A stretch of DNA of 64,000 bases from Apium graveolens (taxonomy: Eukaryota; Streptophyta; Magnoliopsida; Apiales; Apiaceae), in contig NC_133653.1 of assembly GCF_009905375.1 (NCBI RefSeq), positions 66,871,414-66,935,413 of the forward strand, written 5' to 3'. The notes beneath the pieces are model-generated. The model saw only the letters and a list, made by a program, of their open reading frames with translations, was not told the DNA's origin and did no database searches. Position 1 is the first letter of the stretch; every line of letters starts with the position of its first letter. This document shows positions 22,371-34,700 of the stretch, in pieces. A program made the position numbers and the translations under genes.

Positions 22371-25300
22371 TTATTTGTCCCAACTAATCATACTAAGTTC
22401 ATTGACAAGCTTTGTAAATGTTGCTTCAAGTAATGGCTTCGTGAAGATATCAGCCAGCTGCTGATCATTAGGAATAAAATGAAGCTCAATCATTCCTTCC
22501 ATGACATGCTCTCTTATAAAGTGATATCTGATGCTGATATGTTTAGTAAGAGAGTGTTGCACTGGGTTTCCTGTCATAGCAATGACACTTTGATTATCAC
22601 AATAAATATGAATTTTAGAAAATAATAATCCATAGTCCATGAGCTGATTTCTCATCCATAACAACTGAGCACAACAACTTCCAGCTGTAATATATTCAGC
22701 CTCAGCAGTAAAAGTAGAAATAGATTGATGCTTCTTACTGAACCATGAGACTAATTTGCCCCCCAAAAACTGACAGCTCCCGGATGTACTCTTTCTGTCT
22801 ATCTTGCAGCCAGCAAAGTCAGTGTCTGAATAACCACATAATTCAAAATCAGCTTCCTTTGCATACTAGAGACCAAGTGATATAGTACCCTTGAGGTATC
22901 TGAAAATTTTCTTTACTGCAATAAGATGCGGCTCCCTTGGATTTGCCTAAAATCTTGCACACAAACAGGTGGAAACCATAATGTCTGGCCTACTAGCCGT
23001 TAGGTACAAAATAGAACCAATCATACCTCTGTAATTTGAGATATCAACTGCTACACCTTCATCAAGATCAAGCTTTGTAGCAGTTTCCATTGGAGTAGTT
23101 GATGTTGCACTATTTTGCATATTAAACCCTTTTAGCAGATTTTTTGTGTACTTTGACTGATTAATGTAGATATCATTATCAGTCTGTTTAATTTGCAATC
23201 CCAAGAAGTAACTCATCTCTCCCATCATGGTCATTTGATATCTTCATTGCATCAACTTTGAGAACTTATCACACAGTTTTTGATTAGTTGATCCAAAAAT
23301 GATATCATCCATAAAAATTTGAACTAAAAGCAGATATTTACCTTGATTCAGATAAAATAAAGTTTTATCTATTGTACCTCTTTTGAATCCACTTTCCAGC
23401 GGAGACTGAACAAGAGTCTCATACCATGCCCTAGGTGCTTGCTATATTCCATAGAGTGCTTTGTCAAGTCTATAAATATAATCAGGATGTTTAGGATCCA
23501 CATAACCTGGTAGTTGTTCAATATAGACTTCCTCTTCAAGTTCTCCATTCAGAAATGCACTCTTGACATCCATCTGAGAGACTTTAAATTTCTTGTGTGC
23601 AGCATATGCCAAGAAAATTCTGATTGCTTCCAGCCTAGCAACAGGAGCAAATGTTTCATCATAGTCAATACCTTGTTGTTGAGAATATCCTTTAGCCACC
23701 AATCTTGCCTTGTTTCTGATAATTGTTCCATCATAATCAGTCTTATTTCTGAAGACCTACTTTGTGCCTATAATTGACCTGTTTTTAGGTCTAGGCACCA
23801 GCTTTCATACTTCATTTCTTTCAAACTCGTTCAACTCTTCTTGCATAGCCATGACCTAATCTGCATCTTTGAGTGCATCTTCTAGATTCTTTGGCTCTTC
23901 TTTTAAAAGTAGATTGTGATATAAACATTCATTTTGAATTGTACTCCTTGTCTTTACACCTTCATCAGGATTTCCAATGATCAAATCAGGAACATGATCT
24001 TTAGTCCATTTTCTAGCACTAGGAAGTGTCCTTCTGGAGCTAGATGCTCCCCCTGAATTGTATGCCTCATCAAATGCATTTGAGGCTCCCCCTGAATATG
24101 TGCTGTTATCTCCTGATGAAGTTTTGGGACTTGAATCATGTCCATCTGATATTGAATCAGCATTGGATTCTGAATGCCCATCTTGAGAAGAACCTTGAGT
24201 TGATTCTTCAATGTTAGAATCATCAGTTGAACCTTGTTGTTGCTCCCCCTCAACATGTGCAGGTTCATTAGTATAATGATCATCTCCAGAATCTGAATGA
24301 GTATCAAGATTTGAATTATCAGGATTTGACAGTTCATTAGAGTTTGATCCAGATTCCAACAATGCATTTTCATTTATAAAGATTAGACTTCCATGAGAAT
24401 CTTCTTCAAAACCAGGAATCTTCTTATAATCAAAACATATATATATGGAGATAACTACAATATTTGTTCTCAGATTGAAAACTCTATATTCTCTTGATGG
24501 TGAGTATCCAACAAAGATTCCTTCATCAGCTTTTGATTCAAACTTTCCTAGCTGATCAGTATGAGTTCTCAAAACAAATCACTTACATCCAAATATATGA
24601 AGATGTTTGAGGTTGGGCTTATTTTCTTTCAGCATCTGATAAGGAGTAACACCGTGTCTGTTTATCAGTATGATATTCTAAGTATAACATGTTGTGTTTA
24701 CTACTTCATCCCAGAAGTAAGTGGGTAGTTTTTCTTCTTCCAGCAGAGTCCTGCCAGCTTCAATCAAGGTTTTGTTCTTCCTCTCAACAGCACCATTTTG
24801 TTGAGGTGTACCAGGAGCTGAGAATTGTTGTTGTATGCCTTTGTTCTTGCAAACTTCCTCCATTTTGAGTTCTTGAACTCAGTGCCATTATCACTTCTCA
24901 GAATTTTCACTTTGTGGGTGGATCCATTTTTATTTTGCCTTATATAATCCAGAAGAATTTCTGAAGTTTCATCCTTCCTGTGTAGAAAATAAACCCAAGT
25001 ATATCTAGTGAAATCATCAACAATTACAAGTGTGTATCTTTTCTTATTGATGGACATTATGTTCACTTGTCCAAAGAGATCCAAGTGTAACATGTGATAT
25101 GGCTCAGAAACAGAGAATTTTGTTTTACTTTTGAAAGATACTCTTCTTTGTTTGTACTTTTGACAAGCATCACAAAGACCATCAGATGAGTATAGCATAT
25201 TTGGTATTCCTCTTACTAGCTCCTTCTTGGAAAGTTCATTGATTGAATTGAAGTTAAGATGTGAGAGCTTCTTGTGCCAGTTCCAGCTCTCATCTACTAA

Positions 25301-25656
25301 TGCCTTTGAGATAATAGCTTCTTTCTCAAAACTTTCATGCAGCCTTGCTTCATATATGTTGCCATGTCTGTATCCTATCAAGACAATTTTCTTTGACTTG
25401 TTATGAACAACTTCACAGTGTGAGTCATAGAATACCACATAATAACATCTGTCAGTGATTTGACTGATGTTGAGAAGATTGTACTTCAGTCCTTCCACTA
25501 GAGCTACATTTTATATTTCTACCTTTCCAATTATCAAGTTGCCATATCCTAGAGTGTTTCCTACATTTCCATCTCCATAAGATACATCTGGGCCAGCTTT
25601 CTTCTCAAATTCTGATAGCAGGGATTTATTTCCAGTCATGTGTCCTGAACATCCAC
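22371..25656 (-). pseudogene. Copia D pol (GAG-pre-integrase, IN, RT, RNase H), copy 1
   Basis: Domain order from 25656 downward: protease remainder HMTGNKSLLSEF; GAG-pre-integrase zinc region (KKLSHLNF...CDACQKYKQRR); integrase core with HLDLFGQ, LRSDNGTEF and PQQNGAVERKN (DDE); RT with [20 protein letters not shown] and MDDIIFGST; RNase H with AEAEYITAGS, YCDNQS and LADIFTKPL. Stops shared with copy 2 include four at Trp codons. Copy 1 alone has further stops at 23443-23445 (Lys to TAG), 23244-23246 (Ser to TGA) and 22947-22949 (Gln to TAG), plus a 6-bp deletion near 25315 and a frameshift near 24860. An acidic Ser/Asp/Gly-rich linker lies between IN and RT (24370-23990). Non-functional. 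Confidence 0.93.
25652..25656. repeat. Target-site duplication TCCAC (left side, first copy)
   Basis: Precedes the gypsy A 5' LTR. Its partner was lost from this copy because the 3' LTR is cut at 39096. The complete pair is at 43344-43348 and 57267-57271. Confidence 0.8.
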
Positions 25657-28600
25657 TATAATAACCCCAAAATTTTTGAACTTTATATGGTATATAAGTG
25701 TATGTAAAGATCGTCAGAATCCAAATTCGAACACTTTGATTTTTCCCGAAAATCCACCAGATACAGAAAGAATTGAGTATAAGGTAACATGATTAAAAGG
25801 ATTTTAATTCAAGGATTATAAGAGAAGATCATAGGAATATAATATATTGAGAAGGGTTAAGGAAACCTAAGTAATAAGATCCCGGGTATGATCCCTCAAA
25901 CGATAAACGAGAATGAAAGTTAAGCGAACCGTATAACAGATCAGCGGTCATTAGGCAAGTAATTAGGAGTTAATCAAAGAGGTTAGTGATGATGATGTCA
26001 TCAAACCAATAAGAAGATGACAAGCATGGGAAGGTGACATAATAATGATGACCTAAGCATGACAAAAAGAAGTGTGTTGTTGGTTGATTGTGAACCACAC
26101 AAAATTTACCATGGTAATAATCTAATTAACAAACAAAGTTGATCAACCAAGCCAAAAACAAATCATAACATCAAAAAACACAAAACACTTCCATTTTCAA
26201 GAAGAGCACTCGGCTTTGTTCATTTCAAAGGAAGAAAAAAACTCAAATCCAAGTTCCAAGCTTTGTTAATTAGTGAGGTAATTATCTAAGGATCCTTGTA
26301 CATAGATATAGATATCCTATAAGTTTAAGCTTCAAATTCCTTCGCAATCTCTTCCTAAAATTCATGGAAGAAGAGAGTGAATAGTGTTTTCAAGAAATTT
26401 AAATTGTTTGATCTTGTGTTTTTGGTTAGATTAAGCTTTGGTAAGGACTTTAAATGGTGATTCCAAGCTACTTAGTTACTTTTACTCACCAAGGAAGGTA
26501 TAATCCCATACCCTAGCCCTACTTTTATATATTTAGAGTTTTTGTGTTTGGTATGGTTCATGAGAAGCATGATTCTTGTAGACTTGGAGTGTGGTTGGTT
26601 TTGTAATGAGTTTGGAGTTGTAAATCTTGGATTATCGGTTAATGAACTTAAGAATAGTTTTAGTTCATGTTTGAGAATAATATAAATTGGAGAACTTGAG
26701 GTGTTGGGGCTGTTGTAGTATTTTATGGATGGAGTTTGGTTGTATGGTTGATTTGTGGTTGATTTGTGGTTGATTTGGAGTAGGATAAAATTTGGTAATC
26801 GCGTAAACATAGTCGTCGTAATGCCCGATTTACTTTAGACTGTTTTTGTTCTTAATATCAGGACCCGAGAACTGACTGGTAGGTTTTGACCATTACCATG
26901 ATTAGATAGTTCATGTTACGAGCTTCGTTTTGATATGTGGTTCGCTTGAATCCGATGTACGGTTTAGGAGAAACGACCGTTTTAAGTAACGACGTTTCGC
27001 GACCAAACCTTTACCCCTCGCCTTACTTTGAAACCTTGGTTAAGGATGTTAAATTACTAATTGGAGTATAAAACAATTATGTAAAGTGGATTAGGCAGTT
27101 GGTAGGGTACTCGCAAAAGAATCGCCTTAAAATTCTTAATGGTTAATTTATTAAAAATGGTAGAGCCGAGGGTACTCGAGCGACTTAAGTGAATCGTTAA
27201 GCGCAAAAGCGAACGTAAGGGTTCAATTGGTTAAATTCTAGTTTCTTAAGCGACCGGGGTTTAATTCCGACTTATGTTGTTGTTCATAGGTTATCGGACC
27301 CACTCTAAGCTTAAGTCTATCCGGGAGCACTCAGGCAAGTTTTCTACCCGTTATACTGTTGTTGTGATGTATATATGTATATGCATTATCCTGTGATAAG
27401 TGCATGATTGTTATTAGCAAATCTTACGATATATTGGACCATGTGATATGATATTTATATGCATGCTTGTTTCGTAATCTTGATATCTAATTGTTGATTC
27501 AATGCTTATAAGTTGTATAATACCTATGCTAGAGATAAGCAGTAGTTCCGTATACCCTTAGTATAGGGGACCCAAAGGTGAACATTTTCTAAACCGGGAG
27601 TCGATGTTCCCGAGTATATTATATATATATATATATATTTATAATATATAGATATAGTTTTCAAAACTATTAATCGAATAAGGTTTATTCGATAACTTTA
27701 TTTTAATTAATGAATATTATTTTGAATATTCATTCGAGGACTTATGACTCCGTTTATTTTATTTAATGAATATTATTGTGAATATTCATTCGAGGACTTA
27801 AGACTCCGTTTATTTTATTTAATGAATATTATTTTGAATATTCATTCGAGGGCTTATGACTCCGCTTCTTTTATTAAATAATATTCTTTATTTTATTAAA
27901 GAATAATGTTTCGATAATCAAACTTACTTTCGATTATTCAAATAAAGATCGTACTTTCGTATAAGTATATCTTTGGTTATTTATTATTCATTTCCAGTAT
28001 GAGTTATAAAACTTCTACTTCAATTATTTTTATAAAGATTATCCTTATGGGAATATTATTTAATTAATAATATTCATATATTTTCTCATATATCGGGACT
28101 GATTTATTTCATTAAATCAACATTACTCTAAACATTCTTTAAAATGTTTTCGAGTCTTCAAAATGATTTTTAAAAGTTAGAGCGGATCCCAAAACTCATT
28201 TTCAAATTTAAGATCTTCCTTTCGAAGGGGATTTAAATACTCGCTTAAAACTGGAGGGATCTGGCATCATGGTGTATTTTATATTCGCAACAAGGTTGCT
28301 GTTTTGAGAAAACATTTTGATTACTTGCCCAACGTTCGGGAAGTAAGTCCATCTATTTGAGTCGGCATAAGCAACATAGGCTCAATGGGCGTCCATGAAA
28401 GTGTAAGTGGCTCAGTGGGAGTCCATCAATGCGAAAGTGGCTGAGTGGCAGTCCAGCATAAGGCCCTAATGTGGCCAGGGTGATGATAAGTGGGGGATTC
28501 ATCCATCTACTAGTAGAAAAGGTGACTTAATTGGTATATTTTCCTGATCAGCAAGATATCAGGTTTATGCCAAAATTCTGTTTTTCCAAATTTATTGGAT

Positions 28601-29637
28601 ATTGCAACTCTGTTTATAATTTTTATGAACAGAGGTTTTCAAGGTGTGTATGAAATGTATATATATAGGTGTATATATATATCGGGACTTAATGAAGTAT
28701 CTCGTAACTTCATTATTTATAATGATTTTTCAATGATTGAATCTATCCAAGTCTTTTCTTGTAGTCTCATCTATGTGATGAACTTTTGTAATTGATTATA
28801 CCTTGAACGGTGGTAGTTCAAGTATTATTCGGAAAAGATATAAGTATATTGGAGTATCTTGTAACTTCATCTTTTCAACTTATATCTGGTTAATGATTAT
28901 CTTATGCATGATAAAGATTTTCACAAAAATGTTGAGACAAGGTTAGATATATGGGATCACCTTGCAACGATAATTTTATACAGTTATAAACTGGAACTCT
29001 GTGTATATTATACATGTCAGAGGATTTCAAAGATTGTGAATAGTATATATGTATATATATACTGAATATTTTGCGACTTAGTCGCGTTAAGATATCAACT
29101 TGGTTCATTTCTTCTTCACCAGGACTTTCATGAGTACTATGAGAATGCTCATATATTGTGAATTATTATACACATTATTTCGGTGGGCTTGTTGCTCACC
29201 CTTGCTTTCTTCTTTCATCACACAACAACAGATGGACAAGATGAACAGGACCACGCTCCCAATTTGCGAGCGGATAGGAAACGTTCTGTAGTTTCCTGTA
29301 GGCGTTGATGCCGCTGTAGCTGAGGTAGAAATTACCAATAGGCTAGGCTTTCAACTTCTGATGTACCAAACTTATGTATCTATATGAATTGTAATAATGG
29401 AAAAGAAATGTAAATTTATTCAGAAACCCTTTTTAGGTGTAATGGCTTATAATTGTGGAATAAAATGACTTGTATTATTTTTGGTATTCATCTCTGAGAC
29501 TATAACTTGTGGTGTGTATGTGTGTATTCTGGGGTCACAGTCCGTAGTAGTTGGTTGTTTATTAAGATTAAGTGTTATTAAGGGAAATGGAACTCGTGAC
29601 AACCCGGATCCCCGACCCCGGATTTGGGGGTGTTACA
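25657..29637 (+). mobile_element. Gypsy A 5' LTR, copy 1 (3981 bp)
   Basis: Starts TATAATAACCCC (normal TG replaced by TA) and ends GGGGGTGTTACA. Relative to copy 2 it lacks 110 bp near its start, between two ACTTT repeats. It carries the 56-bp triple repeat (about 27711-27870), a TA tract (about 27617), a 30-bp triple repeat (28379-28460) and an AATAAA-type signal at about 29459. ORFs within, such as 26472-26810 and 28902-29108, recur in every LTR and look random. Confidence 0.92.
28379..28460. repeat. 30-bp tandem repeat in gypsy A LTR
   Basis: Three units beginning GGCTCAATGGG, GGCTCAGTGGG and GGCTGAGTGGC at 28379, 28409 and 28439. Present in all right-hand gypsy A LTRs (for example about 38212, 46169, 56003, 62446). 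Not evident in the solo LTR at the left. Confidence 0.8.
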
Positions 29638-29641
29638 GAAA

Positions 29642-29653
29642 TGGTATCAGAGC
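29642..29653 (+). promoter_or_regulatory. Primer-binding site of gypsy A, copy 1
   Basis: TGGTATCAGAGC, complementary to initiator Met-tRNA, four bases inside the LTR end. Confidence 0.92.
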
Positions 29654-30049
29654 TAAGCGTTATAAACCTCAGAGATGATGTGACGTTAAGATAATAAGTT
29701 CACTAAGATAATAAGAACTCTTGCCAAGTTCATAGTTGGGCTACCTAATGTAGTACTGACAGTTAAAACCCTTACGGGAACCCTTATAAATATTATGATA
29801 GTAACATAGTTCGTTCTCGTATAGGGCAGCGGGGCACCGACCCCTGAGGTTCAGGAGCATCAGTATGAGGATGTTTTATTACATATTGGAGATCAAATTG
29901 TGAATCCAATAGAGTACCCTAACGAGGGACCGGATGAGATTCATATTTAGAATGTTGCGGTTGAGGATGTTATCCCAGAAGGGATTATTGGTGAGGAGGA
30001 TCTCGTTGAGGATCCTGATGAGAATGAAGAGAGGACCGCTGAGGAATTG

Positions 30050-30673
30050 ATGACCGTAGTCAGGGCGACTACCAGAGCTAGAATGGCCGCGAGGGTGGCA
30101 CTAGAGGATGAAGAGTTACCAAGGGCACAAAGGATAACGATGGTAGAAGGAGTGGGGCCTTCCATGACACCAATTATACCAGTATCAGACCCTCTTCCAG
30201 AGGTTCCTGTAGACATCCATAAGGTTTCACCAATTCCTGTTCCCTCCCCTGTACAGAGCCCAGCACCTACTGAGGAAATGCCACCTTTATCTCCTGCACC
30301 ATTATCACCTGATACCGTGCTTGGTTATCCATTTGGATCCCTTGGGTTTGCACCACCTGCACCCCATGGACTGCTAGATGCTACCAGTCAGGCTTCTCTT
30401 ATCACCGATTATTATATGACTTTGGGTGGCCTGTCTGAGGCCCGTAATGTTAGGAGTGATCTGTTGGATCGACTTACTGCACCAATGATTGAGGGCGGGG
30501 TACTTCCGGTAGGATTAGCTTATAGCATGGAAAGGATTGAGGCTACCACCCGAATTACAGCTAGAGGCCATCTTGAGGGTCAGATTGATCCAGCTCTACT
30601 TGCGACTATCTTAGACTTCATCACCGCTTTAATGGAGCAGGTTAGGGATGTCGTGCGTGCCCGCATTTCTTGA
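30050..30673 (+). CDS. Accessory ORF of gypsy A upstream of gag, copy 1 (207 aa)
   Basis: Open frame from the ATG at 30050. The same frame extends upstream, without ATG, to a TAG at 29948-29950, beyond which further acidic codons run back to about 29824. The region before the ATG is acidic; the protein starts with an Ala/Arg/Glu-rich segment, then a Pro-rich segment (about residues 45-95), then a predicted mostly helical C-terminus (LITDYYMTLGGLSEARN, LLATILDFITALMEQVRD). No zinc knuckle, protease or RT motif. It lies between the primer-binding site and the recognisable but broken gag at 31393, so it is extra to the usual gypsy layout. The copy at 47838-48461 differs by about nine residues. 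I do not recognise the family. Confidence 0.45.
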   Translation: MTVVRATTRARMAARVALEDEELPRAQRITMVEGVGPSMTPIIPVSDPLPEVPVDIHKVSPIPVPSPVQSPAPTEEMPPLSPAPLSPDTVLGYPFGSLGFAPPAPHGLLDATSQASLITDYYMTLGGLSEARNVRSDLLDRLTAPMIEGGVLPVGLAYSMERIEATTRITARGHLEGQIDPALLATILDFITALMEQVRDVVRARIS

Positions 30674-31392
30674 TCCATGGTTGTGTGCACAGTCTGAGCA
30701 ATCAGACAAGAATTACATGCATCACCACTTTTGGAGGATTAGCTTAAGTTATGAATGATTAAGTTTTTATTGACTAGATGATTATCTGTGGTAGTACTTT
30801 TTGGATAGAAGCGATCAGGCCAAATGATGTAATTCTCTTTTATGTGTTTAGTTGTTGTACCCTTGAACAAATGGTTATGTATATATTCGTTCCTTTCAGT
30901 TCAGATCAATTTGTTTGTGATGATTTCATATTGTTAATTGCACTATTAACACTTAAGAGTGTCATGAAGTTTATAGAACTTGAGAATTCATAAAATGCGA
31001 TCATGTAAGGACTTAACGAGGGAAAGGATTAAGCAAAGTAAGTAAGACAAATATAAAGAGATTCCCAAAAAAAAAAAGTCCAAGCATTATGCCCCCATGA
31101 AGAATAAGATTTGGGGCAAACCCTGAATGTGATAATCAGGGAGGTCGCAATTAAGATATAAGGGACTCGAAACATAATGAAGTGGAAAACAAGGATTTTA
31201 ACGTATAAGATAACCCCAAGTATGGGAGAAGGATGAAACATCTCATAGTAAGGAAACAGAAAGTCGAGTAAGGAAAGGAGACCCGAGACGGTACTCCTAT
31301 ATGGCAATTCATGGACCTGTCTAAAAAGAACTTAGACTATTACCCCAACCACCACCCTGAGGAGACAGTGCAGTGGGAAATTCTTTCAGGAC
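30674..31392 (+). other. Gypsy A spacer between accessory ORF and gag
   Basis: No convincing coding signal. The hydrophobic 71-codon ORF at 30778-30993 is present in both tandem copies but has no support beyond being open. A poly-A run lies at 31067-31077. Confidence 0.5.
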
Positions 31393-31770
31393 CTTTAAGT
31401 CGCTAAGCTCTCAGAATTCCAAGGAACAAGCGAACCCAGTTGAGGCGAGAGCCTGGCTAAAGGAAATATAGGAATCATTTGAGATTCTAAATGATTGATG
31501 AAGCACAAAAGACTGTTTTATCACTTACCTTCCTAAGAGAGAGGCCACCCACTGGTGAAAGACCAAGAAAGGCACGGAGCCAGAGGTTAGAATAAACTGA
31601 TTAAAGTTCAGTCAATTGTTTTCGGGAAAGTAATTCCCAAGGTTATGGAGATAGTGTAAAAGCTTTAGAGCCAGAACAAAGGCGAACGAGTATGATGAAT
31701 TATGAATCTAAGTTGTAAAAGTTGTAAAGATTCGTTCTGAGGACAAGAATCCCAGAACGACGTGATGTTT
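31393..31770 (+). pseudogene. Gypsy A gag (Retrotrans_gag), decayed, copy 1
   Basis: Translation shows NPVEARAWLKEI-stop-ESFEILND, then FITYLPKREATHWW, which follow the Retrotrans_gag pattern (DPxEARAWLKEIEKSFEIL...ATYMLKGEATYWW). A TAG near 31469 and two consecutive stops after LND break it. Downstream text (FSQLFSGK, FPRLWR) follows the family in shifted frames. No intact zinc knuckle was found. Confidence 0.7.
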
Positions 31771-34700
31771 GAAGTCAATGATTAGTGGGTTCATGTAATG
31801 GTTGTAATAGAAACTAAAATAAAGACTGGAGTGGAAATGAATAAAAAGGAAATAGATTTGAGAAGTGATAAGGGAGTTAGGTATGGGGAAACCCTAAGAA
31901 ACCCTTGCAATAAATATAGAGAAGTGTGTCATCATCAGCGCGATGGTGACTGATCATGAAATAAATTCAAGGTTTGAAGGCGTAAGCAATACGTATAGTT
32001 AATTCCCTTGAAGTTGACAGTATTCGATGAAAATTTTAGATAGATCGATTGATTAATAAGGAAACACGGATGGACAAAGGAGACAAGAAAGTAAGAAATT
32101 AGGAAAATTGGATGAAGGAAGTGACCTTCAAGAATGTGAAGTGTAAGACCGGGGCCATGATACCCAGAAAGGGAGACGCCGGGTATGAAAGATATCCCAA
32201 CATCGAGATGACTGTGGAGATAAATAAAAGAGGTAAATGAGTAGTTAGAACTAAAAGGTTCACGTTGAACACGACCAATATCTTCCAGAACATCCATGTT
32301 ATCATTACTAAATCAGGCAAGAAAAGCGGATAACCGTTGTTATCTTTTGGAGGCCATATTGATTGACCTCATTTTGAATAAGGATGCTATTGTGAAATTT
32401 GGTATAGACTATCGAGATGGGAATGATTAAATAAGATAATCTATCAAGGATATATGACTTGATTTATCCATGGAAGGATGCATGTACCTTTTTAAAGGTG
32501 GAATTAAGGATAGACACTCGGTATCTTAAAATGAATCCTAGGGGAATGCATAAGGGTTGGCATTTTGCCCTTAATAGGGACAACATGAGTTTTGACAGTA
32601 TGAATTGGAAAGGACAAAGGTAACAACAACCTTTAAAGATTAGTTGAGAAATTTTTCAGAACTATATAGACAATGGTTCTAGTATTAGTAAATGGTATTT
32701 TGATATGCCCTGTATCTAGGGAATACAGGAGGAACGATTCAAGGATAACCTTAGAGGTTTTACAAGGAAAAAGGTAATATTCAAAGTTCTCAAGAATAGA
32801 AATTTTGATAAAGGAAATGTGACGTAATTATAATAATGCCAGGTGGGCACGTATTGAACCATAAAAATGTATAGATCCACCCAATGAAAGTCGAGATTGG
32901 TGAAAACGAGAAGGACCCAAGGTAAGAGACGTCCTAAGTATGATCGAGAGTCAGTCATGACAATGTTCGCATTTAAAGACTAAGGCAGTGACTTATGGAA
33001 AAAAATGGTAATTTTTTTTTTACTTATTTTATCACAAGGACTTAAGAAAAGCATTTTCACATAAGCAGTGATTTGAAATGAGGTAGAAAATTTAGTTGGA
33101 GATCGTTCAAAAGACATTGATTATAAGGAACTATTACTATCAGGAAAGGCCAATGAGGTGGCCGACACTTTAAATGTAAGAATATAATTATAGGCGCTCA
33201 TGCCAGAGGAATACAGTGATGATGGTTGAAGCCGTGAAGGTTGTATTATGGTTTGGAAGATTGACATTCCTTCTGATGACTGTGCGGTACTCAACCGTAA
33301 TAGTAGTTTGGTAAAGATTTAATTCATGTAATCGCCGTGAGCGGGCTTTCTATCTTAGAAGGTCCTATCTTGAGATAAGCCAGGAGCATGTTATGAAAGG
33401 ACTAAATGAACCTTTGAGCTTCATGTCTCCCAGTAAAGAAATATGGTTAATAATGGTATTTGCCTGCTATCGTTGCTTTGATTGAAACTCTTCTGCAATT
33501 TTATCTGCTTCATGTCATGTATGTACGTCAGGATCATGAATGTTCTTCACGAATCATGAATGGTGATTATGTTACCTCCTTAGAAGGATTCGATATGATA
33601 TGAATGGACTCCGTATGGTTAGCTATTAAAACTTCATGAAAAACGAATGACTACAGTAGGTCAACGGTGGGCCATAGTAATGCAGGAATGATTCTGCGAG
33701 TAATGAGCCGATTACTTACAACCGTGAGAGTTGTATTGGAATGGATGTTGAGAGTGAGTACCACAAATCGGGTCATGGTGGTGTATAAGTTATCATTGAT
33801 AGGCTAATTAAGTCGATTATCTACCTATTGAATACTTATTCTTTCTTATCAATAGAGAGTCGTATTACTATACGAGGAAGGTTGCGATGCAAGCATAGAA
33901 TTCTAATAACGATGACGTCTGGAATGAAATCCCAGATTCGATTTTCGATGTCGAGGGAGTTTCAAAGGTGATTGTTTATAAGCTCGAGCAAGAGCATGGG
34001 TCCATAGAATGATGGACGGAATAGTAAATATTCAGACACGTGAAATACGATGCTATAATACTTGATGTTGATATATATACGTATATGTTTTGTTCTCCTA
34101 TGATAAACCTCTATAGTTCAGAGGTAGATTCCAAGCCAGATATTTTGTGGCAGTATATTTTATATACATACAATTCTCTTCAATTCGTTCTTTTATCTCC
34201 TTTTCATTTCATATAAGCTGAGAAGAACAACCCTTCCAGAAGGGGAGGTATTGCCGATGACTATCTATCTGTGTGATAGAAGCCTAGTAGGATACCATCT
34301 ATTGTTTAATTGCTTGTCAAGTACTAAAGGCTGGCCACCTTCTGTACTAACTATGCAATGTAACAAGTGTTCATGATCATAGTGATCTCTCAATAAATTC
34401 TTTTACTTCTATATGAAGGACCAAGCTTTCGAAGATGGAGGCAGCTAGAGATGAAGTGGTACCAAGTATGGTGGAATTCCGATTCTAATGCGTTCGTGAT
34501 ACTAAGGTTGACGCGATTATTAAAAGGTTATAGAACGCTAACGAGCAAAAGTGTAATCAGTATAAAATTTGGTACCGAAGATAGTAACTATTACGAACTG
34601 GAAAAGAGTGGGTATTGAGAAGCAAAAGTTGTAGATCTAGATGAGATAATGAGAGTTTGTATAATAGACTCGAAAGAAATTTGGAATGATCACTTAACGC

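Noticed and set aside
28902..29108. A 68-codon minus-strand ORF recurring five times (also 38732, 46690, 56531, 62966).
   Set aside because: It lies inside the gypsy A LTR and recurs only because the LTR is repeated. No domain, and the peptide shows no coding constraint.
29147..29300. Plus-strand LTR ORF segments with Thr/Asp-rich text near the LTR end.
   Set aside because: The same ORF text appears in all LTR copies with frame-changing differences. Not a gene.
30778..30993. Hydrophobic 71-codon ORF in gypsy A, conserved in both copies.
   Set aside because: The copies are recent duplicates, so identity is expected. No start context or family supports it.
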